Assembly: GCF_014145675.1 (NCBI RefSeq) | Contig: NZ_JACGZW010000003.1 | Coordinates: 1 to 64,000, forward strand | Reading direction: 5' to 3' | DNA length: 64,000 nt | Origin: Amycolatopsis dendrobii | GTDB taxonomy: Bacteria; Actinomycetota; Actinomycetes; Mycobacteriales; Pseudonocardiaceae | In this document: positions 52,072 through 61,062 of the stretch, piece after piece | Layout of the letters: the number at the start of each line of letters is the position of its first letter | Numbering within the stretch: position 1 is the stretch's first letter | Notes under the pieces: generated by a model | Told to the model about the DNA's origin: nothing | Databases searched by the model: none | What the model saw: only the letters and a program-made list of their open reading frames with translations | Position numbers and translations under genes: made by a program

Positions 52072-52118
52072 GTGAAGGGGCCCTTGAGGGAATCTGATTC
52101 CCTCAAGGGCCCCTTCAC
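52072..52118. terminator. Perfect 23-bp palindrome ending lon and the convergent gene
   Basis: Arms 52072-52094 and 52096-52118 are exact reverse complements around a single T. The element lies 10 nt past the lon stop and 6 nt past the stop of the convergent gene, so it can serve both. Its length and perfection exceed normal need and suggest a dispersed palindromic repeat. Confidence 0.8.
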
Positions 52119-52124
52119 AGCAGG

Positions 52125-52760
52125 TCAGGAGAAGTCGACCTTCTCCCACTCGAAGCCTTCCACCCACGACGAGTCGCCCTCGGCGAAGCCGGTGAACGCC
52201 GTCACCACCTCCGCCAGGCTCCCGGCCTCCGTGCGGTAATGCCGATCCGGCGACCCGTCCCGGCGCTCCAGCGCGTACTTCCCCCGCGGAGCCGCAGCGA
52301 ACTTTCCCTGTCCTATTTGGACGTAATGGTCGCCGCGTTCCAAGACGGCGTACCAGTTCTTCGCCGACAACCGGCCCAGTGCCGCCTCGATCACAGACGC
52401 GTCCGGGTTTTCCACGCGGGAACCGTCGCACATGGTCAGGTCCAGCACGTTCGGCCGGTGCACCTCGCCGGTCTGCGGATTGAACACCGTCAAGCCGTGT
52501 TTTCGGGCCAGGTCAAGGACAACGCGCGTCACCGCGACCGCACGCGAGTGCTGGATCGCCAGTACCGCACCATCGCCGGAGCGCTCGATCGCCGCGTTCC
52601 ACGGGGATGTTTCGGGGTCCTCGTGCAGTTCCGGGAATTGCGCGGTCAGGTCGCGGTAGAACGCGTCCAAGGACGAGTCCGCCGGGCCCTCGCCGATACT
52701 GGCGTAGCGGGCTTGGGGATCGTCGGCGTCGCCAGCCCAGACCCCCAGGTCGTAACTCAA
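52125..52760 (-). CDS. Conserved hypothetical protein, probably cytosolic
   Basis: This 211-residue protein starts at TTG 52760; GAGGGG 3-4 nt upstream supports this rare start. It begins LSYDLGVWAGD and contains SPWNAAIERSGDGAVLAI, HGLTVFNPQTGEVHRP (residues ~88-105) and a C-terminal acidic segment. There is no signal peptide, membrane segment or catalytic motif that I recognise. The opening resembles small actinobacterial proteins of unknown function found near toxin-immunity loci, but I cannot assign a family. It lies 20 nt upstream of convergent-free space behind rmlA's end. Confidence 0.6.
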   Translation of the reverse strand: MSYDLGVWAGDADDPQARYASIGEGPADSSLDAFYRDLTAQFPELHEDPETSPWNAAIERSGDGAVLAIQHSRAVAVTRVVLDLARKHGLTVFNPQTGEVHRPNVLDLTMCDGSRVENPDASVIEAALGRLSAKNWYAVLERGDHYVQIGQGKFAAAPRGKYALERRDGSPDRHYRTEAGSLAEVVTAFTGFAEGDSSWVEGFEWEKVDFS

Positions 52761-52779
52761 GATTCCCCTCCGGACCGGA

Positions 52780-53661
52780 TCAGGCCTGCGCTCCCGCGAG
52801 CAAGGCCACGTTCATCACGTATTCGCCGTACCCGGACTTGGCCAGCTTGGTGCCCAGCGCGTGGCATTCGTCCGCGCTGATGAAGCCCATCTTCAGCGCG
52901 ACCTCTTCCAGGCACGCGATCCGCACCCCGGTCCGGTGTTCCAGCACCTGCACGAACTGGCCCGCTTCCAGCAGCGAATCGTGCGTGCCGGTGTCGAGCC
53001 AGGCGAAACCGCGGCTCAGTTCGATCAGCTTGGCGCGGTCGCGGTGCAGGTAGGAGAGGTTGACGTCGGTGATCTCCAGTTCGCCGCGCGCGGAGGGCTT
53101 CAGGTTGCGGGAGATGTCGACGACCTCGTTGTCGTAGAAGTACAGCCCGGTGATCGCGTTGTTCGACCGCGGTTTCTCCGGCTTTTCCTCAATGGACAGC
53201 AGGGTGCCGTTCTCGTCGACCTCGCCGACGCCGTAGCGCTCGGGGTCTTTCACCTGGTAGCCGAACAGGACGCAGCCGTCGAGGTCGGTCGCGGCGGTGC
53301 GCAGGGTGGTGGAGAAACCTTGGCCGTAGAAGATGTTGTCGCCGAGCACCAGCGCGACCGAATCGTCGCCGACGAAGTCCGCGCCGATCACGAACGCCTC
53401 GGCGAGACCGTTCGGGCTCGGCTGTTCCGCGAAGGAGAAGGACAGCCCGAACTGGCTGCCGTCGCCGAGCAGGCGGCGGAAGTTCGGCAGGTCGGCGGGG
53501 GTCGAGATGATCAGGATCTCCCGGATCCCGGCCAGCATCAGGACCGAGATCGGGTAGTAGATCATCGGTTTGTCGTAGACCGGCAGCAGCTGCTTCGACA
53601 CGGCCTGCGTGATCGGATGCAGACGGGTTCCGCTGCCCCCGGCGAGCACGATGCCCTTCAC
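52780..53661 (-). CDS. rmlA: Glucose-1-phosphate thymidylyltransferase
   Basis: This full-length (293 residues) RmlA/RfbA makes dTDP-glucose from glucose-1-phosphate and dTTP, the first step to dTDP-rhamnose and other deoxysugars. The nucleotide-binding GGSGTRLHP at the N-terminus, [26 protein letters not shown], the EKP of SIEEKPEKP and [14 protein letters not shown] are all canonical. rmlB, C and D are not next to it in this window. It precedes the hypothetical gene at 52125 by 19 nt in the same direction. Confidence 0.95.
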   Translation of the reverse strand: MKGIVLAGGSGTRLHPITQAVSKQLLPVYDKPMIYYPISVLMLAGIREILIISTPADLPNFRRLLGDGSQFGLSFSFAEQPSPNGLAEAFVIGADFVGDDSVALVLGDNIFYGQGFSTTLRTAATDLDGCVLFGYQVKDPERYGVGEVDENGTLLSIEEKPEKPRSNNAITGLYFYDNEVVDISRNLKPSARGELEITDVNLSYLHRDRAKLIELSRGFAWLDTGTHDSLLEAGQFVQVLEHRTGVRIACLEEVALKMGFISADECHALGTKLAKSGYGEYVMNVALLAGAQA

Positions 53662-53735
53662 AGCCCCTCCTCACGTGCGGTGGTGGTGTTCACCGTACCG
53701 AGTGAGCATGGAGGCCGTCTGGGACTTCGCTCAAC

Positions 53736-54884
53736 TCAGAACGCCGGGCCCTTCCCGAAGAACGCCTGGCAGCCGTTCGCGTACTCGGTGGCGATCTCCA
53801 GCACGTTCTTCCCGCCGTCGACCGGCAGCACGGTGGACGAATAGTTGGGGCAGTAGTTGTTGTAGATGCCGCTGATGTGGACCGGCGCGGGGAGTTCGTA
53901 CCAGTTCCCGGCGCCGAAGTTGTCGTTGGCCAGCAGGGTCTGCCCGTTTCCGGCCACCGGGGCGCCGTCGGCGGTCGTGTAGATCTGGCCGACCATCACG
54001 AGCCGCACGCCGTTCGGGCCGCCGGGGAACAGGGTGGTGGTCTGGGCGTGCTGGAAGTAGTTGCCGTTCGCGGTGTTCACCCTGGTGCCGGGGTCGGAGG
54101 GGTCGCCCCAGTTCGCGCCGTCGGCGGAGATTTTGTAATACGGATCGCAGTAGCGGTCGCGGTAGTTGCAGATCTCGTAGCCGAACCAGTACCGGCCGTC
54201 GGGCAGCCTGCGGATGATCGGCATGCCCGGCCGCACCCGGGACGGCCCGATGGCCATCGTGAGCTGCTTGGTTCCCCAGTTGACGCCGTCGGTCGAGGCG
54301 ACGCGGTTGAGCACCTGGCCGTACTTCGGCGCCTGCGTCTCGTCGGCGTAGTGCAGCCAGAGCGTGCCGCCGGCGTCCACCGTGAACTCCGGTTCCCAGA
54401 CGCCGTCGTGGTTGTGCGAGAGCGCGGCCTCGGACAGATACCGCCAGTCGCGGCCGCCGTCGCGGCTGGCCCACACCTTGATCCCCATCCGCCGCTGCGG
54501 TCCCGCGTCCTGCCGGTAGGTCGCCGCCCAGAGCAGCGTGCCCGCCCGCATGCGGCCGACCCGCTGCGGCAGTTCGTAGAGGGTTCCGCAGCATTGGCCG
54601 GACCTGGCGTCGGGGTCGCGGATCTCGCCGATCTGGTGGAAGCTCGCGCCCTCGTCGGTGCTCTCGAGGATCGGCGCGAACCGGCCGTTGCCGTCCTCGC
54701 TGGTCAGCGACGCGATGATGTTCCCGCGACCGAACGGCGAGTGCTCCAGCCGGATCAGCCGCGGGTACGAGCCGAAGCCGGGTACGAGCAGCTTCCGGTC
54801 GGCGGCCTCCGCGACGGGCGCGAGCGCGGTCACGAGGACCGCCAGCGAGGTGAGGAAAGCCAGCACGGGAGTCCAGCGGCGCAT
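53736..54884 (-). CDS. Secreted sialidase-like (BNR/Asp-box) beta-propeller protein
   Basis: The product has 382 residues from ATG 54884 (GAGGAG upstream). The Sec signal peptide ends at AEA/AD near 27. Several Asp-box-like loops recur (STDEGASF, SRDGGRDW, STDGVNW, SADGANW), as in exo-sialidases and related six-bladed propellers. Paired cysteines (QCCGTL, EICNYRDRYCD, NYCPNY, NGCQAF) suggest disulfides. The catalytic Arg triad of true sialidases is not evident to me, so another glycoside or glycan-binding role is possible. It lies 74 nt upstream of rmlA on the same strand. Confidence 0.75.
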   Translation of the reverse strand: MRRWTPVLAFLTSLAVLVTALAPVAEAADRKLLVPGFGSYPRLIRLEHSPFGRGNIIASLTSEDGNGRFAPILESTDEGASFHQIGEIRDPDARSGQCCGTLYELPQRVGRMRAGTLLWAATYRQDAGPQRRMGIKVWASRDGGRDWRYLSEAALSHNHDGVWEPEFTVDAGGTLWLHYADETQAPKYGQVLNRVASTDGVNWGTKQLTMAIGPSRVRPGMPIIRRLPDGRYWFGYEICNYRDRYCDPYYKISADGANWGDPSDPGTRVNTANGNYFQHAQTTTLFPGGPNGVRLVMVGQIYTTADGAPVAGNGQTLLANDNFGAGNWYELPAPVHISGIYNNYCPNYSSTVLPVDGGKNVLEIATEYANGCQAFFGKGPAF

Positions 54885-55082
54885 CCAGAAACTCCTCTCA
54901 CAACCAGACGGGCGATTACACCACGTGGTCACCTCGACACGATCGATTTCGCCTGGTCACCCGCGTGATTCCACCCCTTCGAGGAGATCGCTGGGCTGTT
55001 CAGGGCACTCACCGCGTAACGACCGGGCGGAGCGTGACGAAAGATCATCCGGAGGCCCCGTCGGGGCAAGCTAGGGGGAATC

Positions 55083-55775
55083 ATGCGCCGCACTCGCCTG
55101 GCCGCCTTATGCGCGGCGGTGGCGCTCACCGCGTCGTGCTCACTGCAGCCGACCGGCATCGGGGCGATCGTGTACCCGGAAGACGAACCCGGCCACGCCC
55201 CCGCGCCGGTTCTGCCTCCGCCGCCGCGGCCGGAGAAGCCGCGCCTCGCCGAGAACCCGACGGAAACCCACCAGGGCAAGAACAATGCGACCGTGCCGTT
55301 GACCTGGCCGTCCGGGGTCTCGGGATTCCTCACCTTCGACTGCCCGAAGTGCACCGGCCACATCGCCGTGACGACGGACGGCACGGAAAGCCTGCTGGTC
55401 AACGACGGTGACGCCTACCACGGGACAGCCTGGTTCAACGTCTCCCCCGGCGGCAAGTCGGTGCACACGCTGACAGTCGAGGCGAAGGGCGCGTGGACCG
55501 CGACGATCACCGACTACCGCGGAGTGCCGGTCGTCGAACCGGGCAAGCCCTACAACGGCCACGGGGACGCGGTGCTGGCGGTGCCCGAGGGGATGGTCAT
55601 GGGGAAGTTCTTCACGGGGTCGAAGGGCTCGAACGGAGTCTGGGTGCTGGCCGACGGCTACCCGCATCTGGCGGTGAACCACATCGGGCAGACCACCGCG
55701 GAGTTCCCGCTCGCCGGGCGCACGTACGTGGCGGTGGAGACTTTTGAGGCGGATTGGACCTTTACCGCCTGGTAA
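55083..55775 (+). CDS. Secreted lipoprotein of unknown function
   Basis: This 230-residue protein has a lipoprotein signal ending in LTASC with Cys19, a Pro-rich stalk (~38-62), and a domain (~70-230) rich in beta strands with a CPKC motif (FDCPKCTGHIAV), DYRGVPV, and a C-terminal TFEADWTFTAW. The CPKC pair may form a disulfide or bind a metal. I recognise no family. Start: ATG 55083 after AGGGGGAATC. Confidence 0.7.
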   Translation: MRRTRLAALCAAVALTASCSLQPTGIGAIVYPEDEPGHAPAPVLPPPPRPEKPRLAENPTETHQGKNNATVPLTWPSGVSGFLTFDCPKCTGHIAVTTDGTESLLVNDGDAYHGTAWFNVSPGGKSVHTLTVEAKGAWTATITDYRGVPVVEPGKPYNGHGDAVLAVPEGMVMGKFFTGSKGSNGVWVLADGYPHLAVNHIGQTTAEFPLAGRTYVAVETFEADWTFTAW

Positions 55776-55808
55776 GCCGGGTTTACGTCCGTTGGCGGTC
55801 GTTCGCTG

Positions 55809-56549
55809 GTGCCGGCCGTACCGGCTTCGTACCCTGATGAGGCAGGGGCGCGGCGCGCCCTGGACCGAGCCTGGCGGGGGAATGGGCTGTTGTTGTCGAT
55901 TATTATTTCATCTTCTTCTGTCCTTGTCGCACTCCTTTCCGCGTTTTTCTCCTATCGATCCGGCAGGACCGCGCGGCGCGGCTTGGTCGCGAGCAGCCTG
56001 ATAGCAAGCATCGGGGACATGATCGCCGCCCTGCACGTCTTGGAGAGCGCTGCTCTGAGATTGGATTCGATTGATGAGGTTGAGCGAAGCAGGGAAGCCC
56101 TTCGCGACCACTTCAATGCATTTGAAATCGCTGACAGCAAGGTTGATCTGCTGATAGCCAGCGTAGGCGGCCCTGATGGCGACTGGGTGCGAACGGTAGC
56201 GCACACCATGGCCGTCGACCTGCTCCAAGCGGACGAGTTCTCGCAGATCGGCCTGGACTGCTCCGATTCGGAACTTGGGGCCGGCAGGACCGAAGAGGAG
56301 CTCGCGATCTTGCGAGCTTCAAGCTCCTATCAGAGCGTCGTCGGCCATGACCTGGGTTTTGGTTCGATCGATGGCTCAGTCTCTTTGCGGGACTGGTGGG
56401 CGCCTAAGGTCCTATCCGGCCAGCAACATTGGTCGGCCTACAGTGTCGGCGCGTCGTACCTGATTCAGCGCGCACGTCTTCTGTCGGAATTCCTTTCCGA
56501 ATTCCTGAAACCTTGGGCGCAGGAGGTAGTCCGGAGTCGCCTCAAATAG
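55809..56549 (+). CDS. Orphan membrane-anchored hypothetical protein of lower GC
   Basis: The product is up to 246 residues. The start is uncertain: GTG 55809 or a TTG near 55890. One membrane segment (~27-48, LLLSIIISSSSVLVALLSAF) precedes a soluble helical domain with ASIGDMIAALHVLESAALRL. Codon use is visibly less GC-rich than its neighbours, with many A/T third positions (for example ATT ATT ATT TCA). This suggests acquisition by transfer. No family is recognised. A hairpin follows the stop. Confidence 0.55.
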   Translation: MPAVPASYPDEAGARRALDRAWRGNGLLLSIIISSSSVLVALLSAFFSYRSGRTARRGLVASSLIASIGDMIAALHVLESAALRLDSIDEVERSREALRDHFNAFEIADSKVDLLIASVGGPDGDWVRTVAHTMAVDLLQADEFSQIGLDCSDSELGAGRTEEELAILRASSSYQSVVGHDLGFGSIDGSVSLRDWWAPKVLSGQQHWSAYSVGASYLIQRARLLSEFLSEFLKPWAQEVVRSRLK

Positions 56550-56563
56550 CGATGCGAGTTGCG

Positions 56564-56595
56564 CCTGCGGGTACCCGCTCCCGGATACCCGCAGG
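56564..56595. terminator. Convergent terminator before the YajQ gene
   Basis: Arms 56564-56573 and 56586-56595 pair perfectly (10 bp), with a further CC/GG pairing inside. It lies between two convergent genes. Confidence 0.75.
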
Positions 56596-56609
56596 TCAAC
56601 CACGCGAAA

Positions 56610-57101
56610 TCACCGATAATTGGTGAACTGCAGAGCGATCTCGAAGTCCTTGCCCTTCAGCAACGAGATCACCTCCTGCAGCTGGTCCTTCTTCTTGCCC
56701 GACACCCGCAGCTGGTCGCCCTGGATCTGGGCCTGTACGCCCTTCGGGCCCTCGTCCCGGATGAACTTCGCGATCTGCTTCGCCTTGTCCGACGCGATGC
56801 CCTGAAGGATCTTGCCGCTGATCTTGTAAATCTTGCCGGAGATCGCGGGCTCGCCTGCCTCGAAGGCCTTCAGCGAGATGTTCCGCTTGATCAGCTTCTC
56901 CTTGAAGACCTCCACCGCCGCGAGGGCGCGCTCTTCGGTCTCCGACTCGATCGCGATGGCTTCCTCGCCGGACCAGCTGATGCCGGTTCCGGTGCCGCGG
57001 AAGTCGAACCGCGTGCCCAGTTCCTTGCTGGCCTGGTTGAGCGCGTTGTCCACCTCCTGGCGGTCGACCTTGCTCACCACGTCGAAAGAGGGATCCGCCA
57101 C
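56610..57101 (-). CDS. YajQ-family nucleotide-binding protein
   Basis: This 163-residue protein with two ferredoxin-like subdomains matches the YajQ/DUF520 family end to end: [20 protein letters not shown] opening in segments, [12 protein letters not shown], and [23 protein letters not shown] with [12 protein letters not shown] at the end. Some family members bind c-di-GMP (XC_3703 in Xanthomonas). A c-di-GMP phosphodiesterase-like gene occurs 10 kb away, but no direct link is shown. It is cytosolic and transcribed alone. Confidence 0.93.
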   Translation of the reverse strand: MADPSFDVVSKVDRQEVDNALNQASKELGTRFDFRGTGTGISWSGEEAIAIESETEERALAAVEVFKEKLIKRNISLKAFEAGEPAISGKIYKISGKILQGIASDKAKQIAKFIRDEGPKGVQAQIQGDQLRVSGKKKDQLQEVISLLKGKDFEIALQFTNYR

Positions 57102-57220
57102 GTGTCCTCACACCTTGTCTCAGCTCGTCAGGGACCCCCAGCGTAGCGCCGGGGGATCCCGGTTGACCGGCCGTCTGGACCGTTGGGTATCCTTCTTCCC
57201 GGCCGGTTCGCCCGGCCATG

Positions 57221-57302
57221 GCAGGTTACCCAAGCGGCCAAAGGGATCTGACTGTAAATCAGACGGCTCAGCCTTCGGGGGTTCGAATCCCTCACCTGCC
57301 AC
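57221..57302 (+). tRNA. tRNA-Tyr (GTA)
   Basis: This type II tRNA has acceptor GGCAGGT/ACCTGCC, anticodon stem with loop CTGTAAA (GTA), a long variable arm (CGGCTCAGCCTTCGG region), T-arm TTCGAAT and discriminator A. It is followed by a strong terminator. Confidence 0.95.
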
Positions 57303-57310
57303 ACCAGCCA

Positions 57311-57344
57311 AGAACGCCCCGGGCCCCTGCCCGGGGCGTTCTTC
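57311..57344 (+). terminator. Terminator of tRNA-Tyr
   Basis: A perfect 15-bp stem (57311-57325 with 57330-57344) with loop CCCT begins 9 nt after the tRNA. Confidence 0.9.
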
Positions 57345-57394
57345 GTGTGCGTGGACCAGCCCGGACGGCGGCTGTCCGGTGCCTCCAGGATGTA

Positions 57395-57715
57395 ATGGCT
57401 CTCATGCACAAGCTGGTCGTTCTGTATCCCAAGCCCGCCGATCCCGAGCACTTCCGCGACTACTACGTGTCCACCCACCTCCCGCTGGTCGCACAGATGC
57501 CGGGCCTGCTCGCGTACCGCTACAGCTTCGACGTGACCGGGGCGCCCGGACAGGAGCCGTACTTCGCGATCTTCGAAGCTGACTTCGCGGACGGTGCGGC
57601 GATGACCGCGGCCAGGTCGTCTGAGGAAGGGCGGCGGGTGTCCGCCGACGTCGTCAACTACGCCACCGGCGGGGCGATCGTCATCGACTATCCGGTGCGG
57701 GACGGCGTCGTCTGA
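57395..57715 (+). CDS. EthD-domain protein
   Basis: The product has 106 residues from ATG 57395; ATG 57404 is also possible but is further from the AGGA at 57387-57390. It is a ferredoxin-like, dimeric EthD fold: HKLVVLYPKPADPEHFRDYY, THLPLVAQMPGL and YFAIFEADFADGAAM. EthD proteins support ether degradation in Rhodococcus, and related ones act in polyketide cyclisation or as small oxidoreductases. The function here is unknown. Confidence 0.82.
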   Translation: MALMHKLVVLYPKPADPEHFRDYYVSTHLPLVAQMPGLLAYRYSFDVTGAPGQEPYFAIFEADFADGAAMTAARSSEEGRRVSADVVNYATGGAIVIDYPVRDGVV

Positions 57716-57758
57716 CGGGCTTGACCCTCCTGCGACAGGAGGCTGCACGCTCTTCGGC

Positions 57759-58247
57759 ATGAACGAATTTCGCGGCCCGGTTCCGACTCCCGCCTACGAC
57801 GCGGTGTCGCCGGGCAACTATCTCGGCTTCTACGGGATGCCGATGTTTCCCAACGTGCCCACCGCCGACCTCGAAGCTTCGACCGACTTCTGGCTTCGCG
57901 GGCTCGGCTTCGACAACCTTTTCGCCATCCCCGGCCAGGTCGTGCACCTGCGTCGCTGGGCGTTTCAGGACGTGCTGCTCAAGCCGGGGACCCCGGCGGC
58001 CCCGAGCGAGGTCAGCATCAGTTTCTCCTGCGTGCTCAGCGAACTCGACGAAATCGCCAAACGGTGCGAGGAAATCGCGCCGGCGTGCACGAGCGGACCG
58101 GAGTTGATGCCGTGGAACTCGCGGGAGCTGACGGTCGTCACGCCGGAGGGCACGAAGGTCGTGATGACCGCGGCGGAGCCGATCGATCCGGACGGGCCCG
58201 TCGCGGAGCGGTTGCGTGCTGCGGGGATCGACGTGCCGCGGCCGTGA
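57759..58247 (+). CDS. VOC-family (glyoxalase/bleomycin-resistance) protein
   Basis: This 162-residue VOC protein has two beta-alpha-beta modules: MFPNVPTADLEASTDFWLRG, LGFDNLFAI, and the second half with SFSCVLSELDEIAKRCEEI and WNSRELTVVTPEGTKVVMT. Metal ligands typical of glyoxalase I are incomplete, so a binding or resistance role is as likely as catalysis. The gap to the downstream MerR-type regulator is only 17 nt, so the two are probably co-expressed. Confidence 0.8.
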   Translation: MNEFRGPVPTPAYDAVSPGNYLGFYGMPMFPNVPTADLEASTDFWLRGLGFDNLFAIPGQVVHLRRWAFQDVLLKPGTPAAPSEVSISFSCVLSELDEIAKRCEEIAPACTSGPELMPWNSRELTVVTPEGTKVVMTAAEPIDPDGPVAERLRAAGIDVPRP

Positions 58248-58264
58248 CCTGCGACACTGAGGTC

Positions 58265-59059
58265 GTGACCGAGCAAGACGGCCTCACTGTCGGACGCACG
58301 GCGACGCTGGTCGGCGTGAGTGTCAAAACCCTGCACCACTGGGACGCTGTCGCCCTGGTGCGTCCGAGCGGGCGCACCAGGGCCGGCTACCGGGTGTACT
58401 CCGCCGAGGACATCGCGCGGTTGCATCGGGTGCTCGTTTACCGCGAGCTGGGCTTCCCGTTGTCGGAGATCGGCCGCCTCCTGGACGACCCGACCACCGA
58501 CGCACACGCGCATCTGACCCGGCAGCGACGCGAGTTGCGCGAGCGGATCGAACGGCTGGAGCACATGGTGTCCGCAGTGGACCGGATGGCGGCGGCCACT
58601 CGTGGCGGGATGCAGTTGACGGCCGAGCAGCAGGTCGAGATCTTCGGGTCGGACTGGAACCCGGAGTGGGTCGACGAGGCCGCGGAACGCTGGGGCGACA
58701 CGCGGCAGTGGGCGGAGTATCGCGAGCGGACCACCGAACTGACCCCGCAGGACTGGCGGGAGGCCGCGGCCGAGCACGAGACGCTCCACGCGGACCTGGC
58801 GGCGGCGCGGCGGGCTGGGGTCGAGCCTGGGTCACCGGAGGCGAACACGCTCGCGGAGCGGCATCGGGCGACGTTGTCGAGGTACTTCGACTGCACGCAT
58901 TCGATGCAGGTGTGCCTGGGCCGGAAGTTCGTGGAGGAGACCGGGTACACCGAGTACTACGACGGGTTGGCTCCCGGTCTCGCCGGTTGGCTGCGGGACG
59001 TGATTTTCGCCAACGCCATCGCGCACGGCGTCGATCCGGCTACGGCGGTGTGGGAGTAA
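58265..59059 (+). CDS. MerR-family regulator with TipAS ligand-binding domain
   Basis: The product has 264 residues from GTG 58265. The N-terminal winged helix (~7-75) reads TVGRTATLVGVSVKTLHHWD and RTRAGYRVYSAEDIARL, followed by a coiled-coil dimerisation helix (~75-115). The C-terminal TipAS domain (~130-260) shows WADxWRE-like helices: WNPEWVDEAAERWGDTRQW, HTLAERH-like and YFDCTHSMQVCLGRKFVE. The TipAL of Streptomyces binds thiopeptides and activates its own and other promoters. This protein probably senses a drug-like ligand; the adjacent VOC and EthD genes are candidate targets. Confidence 0.9.
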   Translation: MTEQDGLTVGRTATLVGVSVKTLHHWDAVALVRPSGRTRAGYRVYSAEDIARLHRVLVYRELGFPLSEIGRLLDDPTTDAHAHLTRQRRELRERIERLEHMVSAVDRMAAATRGGMQLTAEQQVEIFGSDWNPEWVDEAAERWGDTRQWAEYRERTTELTPQDWREAAAEHETLHADLAAARRAGVEPGSPEANTLAERHRATLSRYFDCTHSMQVCLGRKFVEETGYTEYYDGLAPGLAGWLRDVIFANAIAHGVDPATAVWE

Positions 59060-59064
59060 CGCCG

Positions 59065-59913
59065 TCAGCGGCCGCGGGCCATCTCCTCGAGCCGCCGGAT
59101 CCGATCCTCGATCGGCGGGTGCGTGGAGAACATCTTGCTCAGCCCGGCCCCGGGCCGGAACGGGTTCGCGATCATCAAATGCGACTGCGACACCACGGCG
59201 GGCTCCGGAGCCAAAGGAGCAGCCCGAGTCCCCCGCTCCAACTTCCGCAACGCCGAAGCCAACGCCAGCGGATCCCCTGTCAGCTCAGCCCCGGAAGCAT
59301 CCGCCTGATACTCCCGAGACCGGCTCACCGCCATCTTCACCACGCCGGCCGCGATCGGCCCGATCAGCACCAGCAGCAGCGACATGAACGGGTTGCCCTC
59401 GCGGTCGTTCCCGCCGAAGAAGAACGCGATATTTGCCAGCACACTGACCACGCTCGCCAGCGCCCCGGCAACGCACGAGATCAGAATGTCACGGTTATAC
59501 ACGTGGGACAGCTCGTGCCCGAGCACCGCGCGCAGTTCGCGCTCGTCGAGCAACTCCAGGATCCCGGTGGTGCAGCACACAGCCGCGTGCTGCGGGTTGC
59601 GTCCGGTCGCGAAGGCATTGGGCGCCGCGGTCGGGCTCACGTACAGCGAGGGCATCGGCTGCCGCGCGGACGTCGCCAGCTCCCGCACGATCCGGTACAT
59701 CGCGGGCTGCTCGACCTCCGACACCGGCCGCGCGTGCATCGCGCGCAGGGCCATTTTCTCGGAGTTGAAGTAGGCGTAGGCGTTCATCCCCAGCGCCACG
59801 ACCAGGCCGATCACCAGGGCGCCGCGACCGAACAATCCGCTGATCCCGACGATGATCGCCGAAAGCAGACCGAGCAGCATCGCCGTCTTCAGCCCGTTGT
59901 GGTGCTTGTGCAC
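59065..59913 (-). CDS. htpX: Membrane zinc metalloprotease HtpX
   Basis: The product has 282 residues from GTG 59913 (GGAGG 9 nt upstream). N-terminal membrane helices (~8-50) precede the M48 metallopeptidase domain. The zinc motif HELSH is at 133-137, with the third ligand in SREYQAD. Two further membrane segments lie between (~145-200). HtpX degrades damaged membrane proteins. It converges with the MerR gene at 5 nt distance. Confidence 0.93.
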   Translation of the reverse strand: MHKHHNGLKTAMLLGLLSAIIVGISGLFGRGALVIGLVVALGMNAYAYFNSEKMALRAMHARPVSEVEQPAMYRIVRELATSARQPMPSLYVSPTAAPNAFATGRNPQHAAVCCTTGILELLDERELRAVLGHELSHVYNRDILISCVAGALASVVSVLANIAFFFGGNDREGNPFMSLLLVLIGPIAAGVVKMAVSRSREYQADASGAELTGDPLALASALRKLERGTRAAPLAPEPAVVSQSHLMIANPFRPGAGLSKMFSTHPPIEDRIRRLEEMARGR

Positions 59914-60060
59914 GCGCGCTCGCCTCCGTCCGCTCTGGCAGGTGCCGCAAGGTGGGTTACTCACTGGAAACAACGCGATCGGGGGACCCGAAGTTCCTTC
60001 GCCCGATCCTTGTCCGAGTTAGGGTCGGCGGGCAACCCAACCGACCGGGGCAGGTGAGCG

Positions 60061-61023
60061 ATGCGCGGTTCCCAGTTGTCCCGGAGAGGGCTGTTCGGCC
60101 TGGTCAGCGCGGGTGCGGCGGCGTTGCTCGGCGGTACCGCGGGCGCGGTCGAGCGGGTCACCAGCGTGCAGGTCGGCGGGACTCTTTCGGCGCTGGCCGT
60201 GAGTCCGGTCACCGGGCTCGTCTACGCGGCTGACCAGGCGTCCGGCATGGTTCTCGTCCTCGATCCGGACGCGGGGCGGGTCGTGGCCGCACTCGCGGTG
60301 GGCGGGGAGCCGAGCGACGTCGCGGTGGACACCGAGCGGATCTACGTCGCCAATCCGCCCGGCGGCACGGTGCTCGCCTTCGACAGCCAGACGCATCGGT
60401 TGCTGAGCGTGGTCAGCGCGGGGGCGGGCGCCTCGGCGCTCGCGATCGATCCGCGGGCCAACCTCGTGTACGCGGTGAGCGGCAAAACCGGCACGTTCGC
60501 GGTGCTCGACAGCATCAGTCTCACTCAGCAGGACCTGCTGCCCGCGCCGAAGCCAGGATTAGCCGGTATCGCGCTCGACCGCGGCAGGCGGCGGGCCTAC
60601 TGCACCAGCCCGACGACGAACTCGGTCGAGATCTGCGACCTTGACCAGGGGGCGTTCACCGCGAGTGTTCCGGTGGGGGCGTCTCCTGCCGGGATCGGCG
60701 TGCACGAACTGAGCGGCTCGGTGTACGTGGCGAATTCGGCGATCCACCATTTGTCCATTGTAGACGGATCAGCGCGGGCGCAGGTCAAGACGGTGTTGTT
60801 GCGCAGCGAGGCGTCGTCGCTCGCGGTGCACCAAGGCAGCGACGTCGTATACACCAACGGCGGGCAAAATGGACTGTCTCGTGTGGACGGACAAACCGGA
60901 ACCCTTACCGGCGAGCTGAGTCTCGGGGTGAATCCGGGCGACGTGGCGGTGGATCAGCGCACGCGCACGGTGTACGTCACCGATCCGCTGCACGGCACGA
61001 TCAACGTCGTGCGCGATTTCTGA
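60061..61023 (+). CDS. Tat-exported YVTN-repeat beta-propeller protein
   Basis: This 320-residue protein has a twin-arginine signal (SRRGLFG, Arg8-Arg9) and a hydrophobic stretch ending near GTAGA at 29. The rest is built of YVTN/YncE-type repeats: GLVYAADQASG, ERIYVANPPGGTV, NLVYAVSGKTGTF, GSVYVANSAIHH and RTVYVTDPLHGTI. It probably forms a seven-bladed propeller outside the cell with a binding role. Tat export implies folding, or cofactor loading, before export. Confidence 0.82.
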   Translation: MRGSQLSRRGLFGLVSAGAAALLGGTAGAVERVTSVQVGGTLSALAVSPVTGLVYAADQASGMVLVLDPDAGRVVAALAVGGEPSDVAVDTERIYVANPPGGTVLAFDSQTHRLLSVVSAGAGASALAIDPRANLVYAVSGKTGTFAVLDSISLTQQDLLPAPKPGLAGIALDRGRRRAYCTSPTTNSVEICDLDQGAFTASVPVGASPAGIGVHELSGSVYVANSAIHHLSIVDGSARAQVKTVLLRSEASSLAVHQGSDVVYTNGGQNGLSRVDGQTGTLTGELSLGVNPGDVAVDQRTRTVYVTDPLHGTINVVRDF

Positions 61024-61062
61024 CTGCTCGCATGAAGTTACTCCAGGTATACGGTGTCGAGT

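Noticed and set aside
52780..54884. Complete dTDP-rhamnose cluster around rmlA
   Set aside because: No rmlB, rmlC or rmlD lies near it. The neighbours are a sialidase-like protein and an unknown protein.
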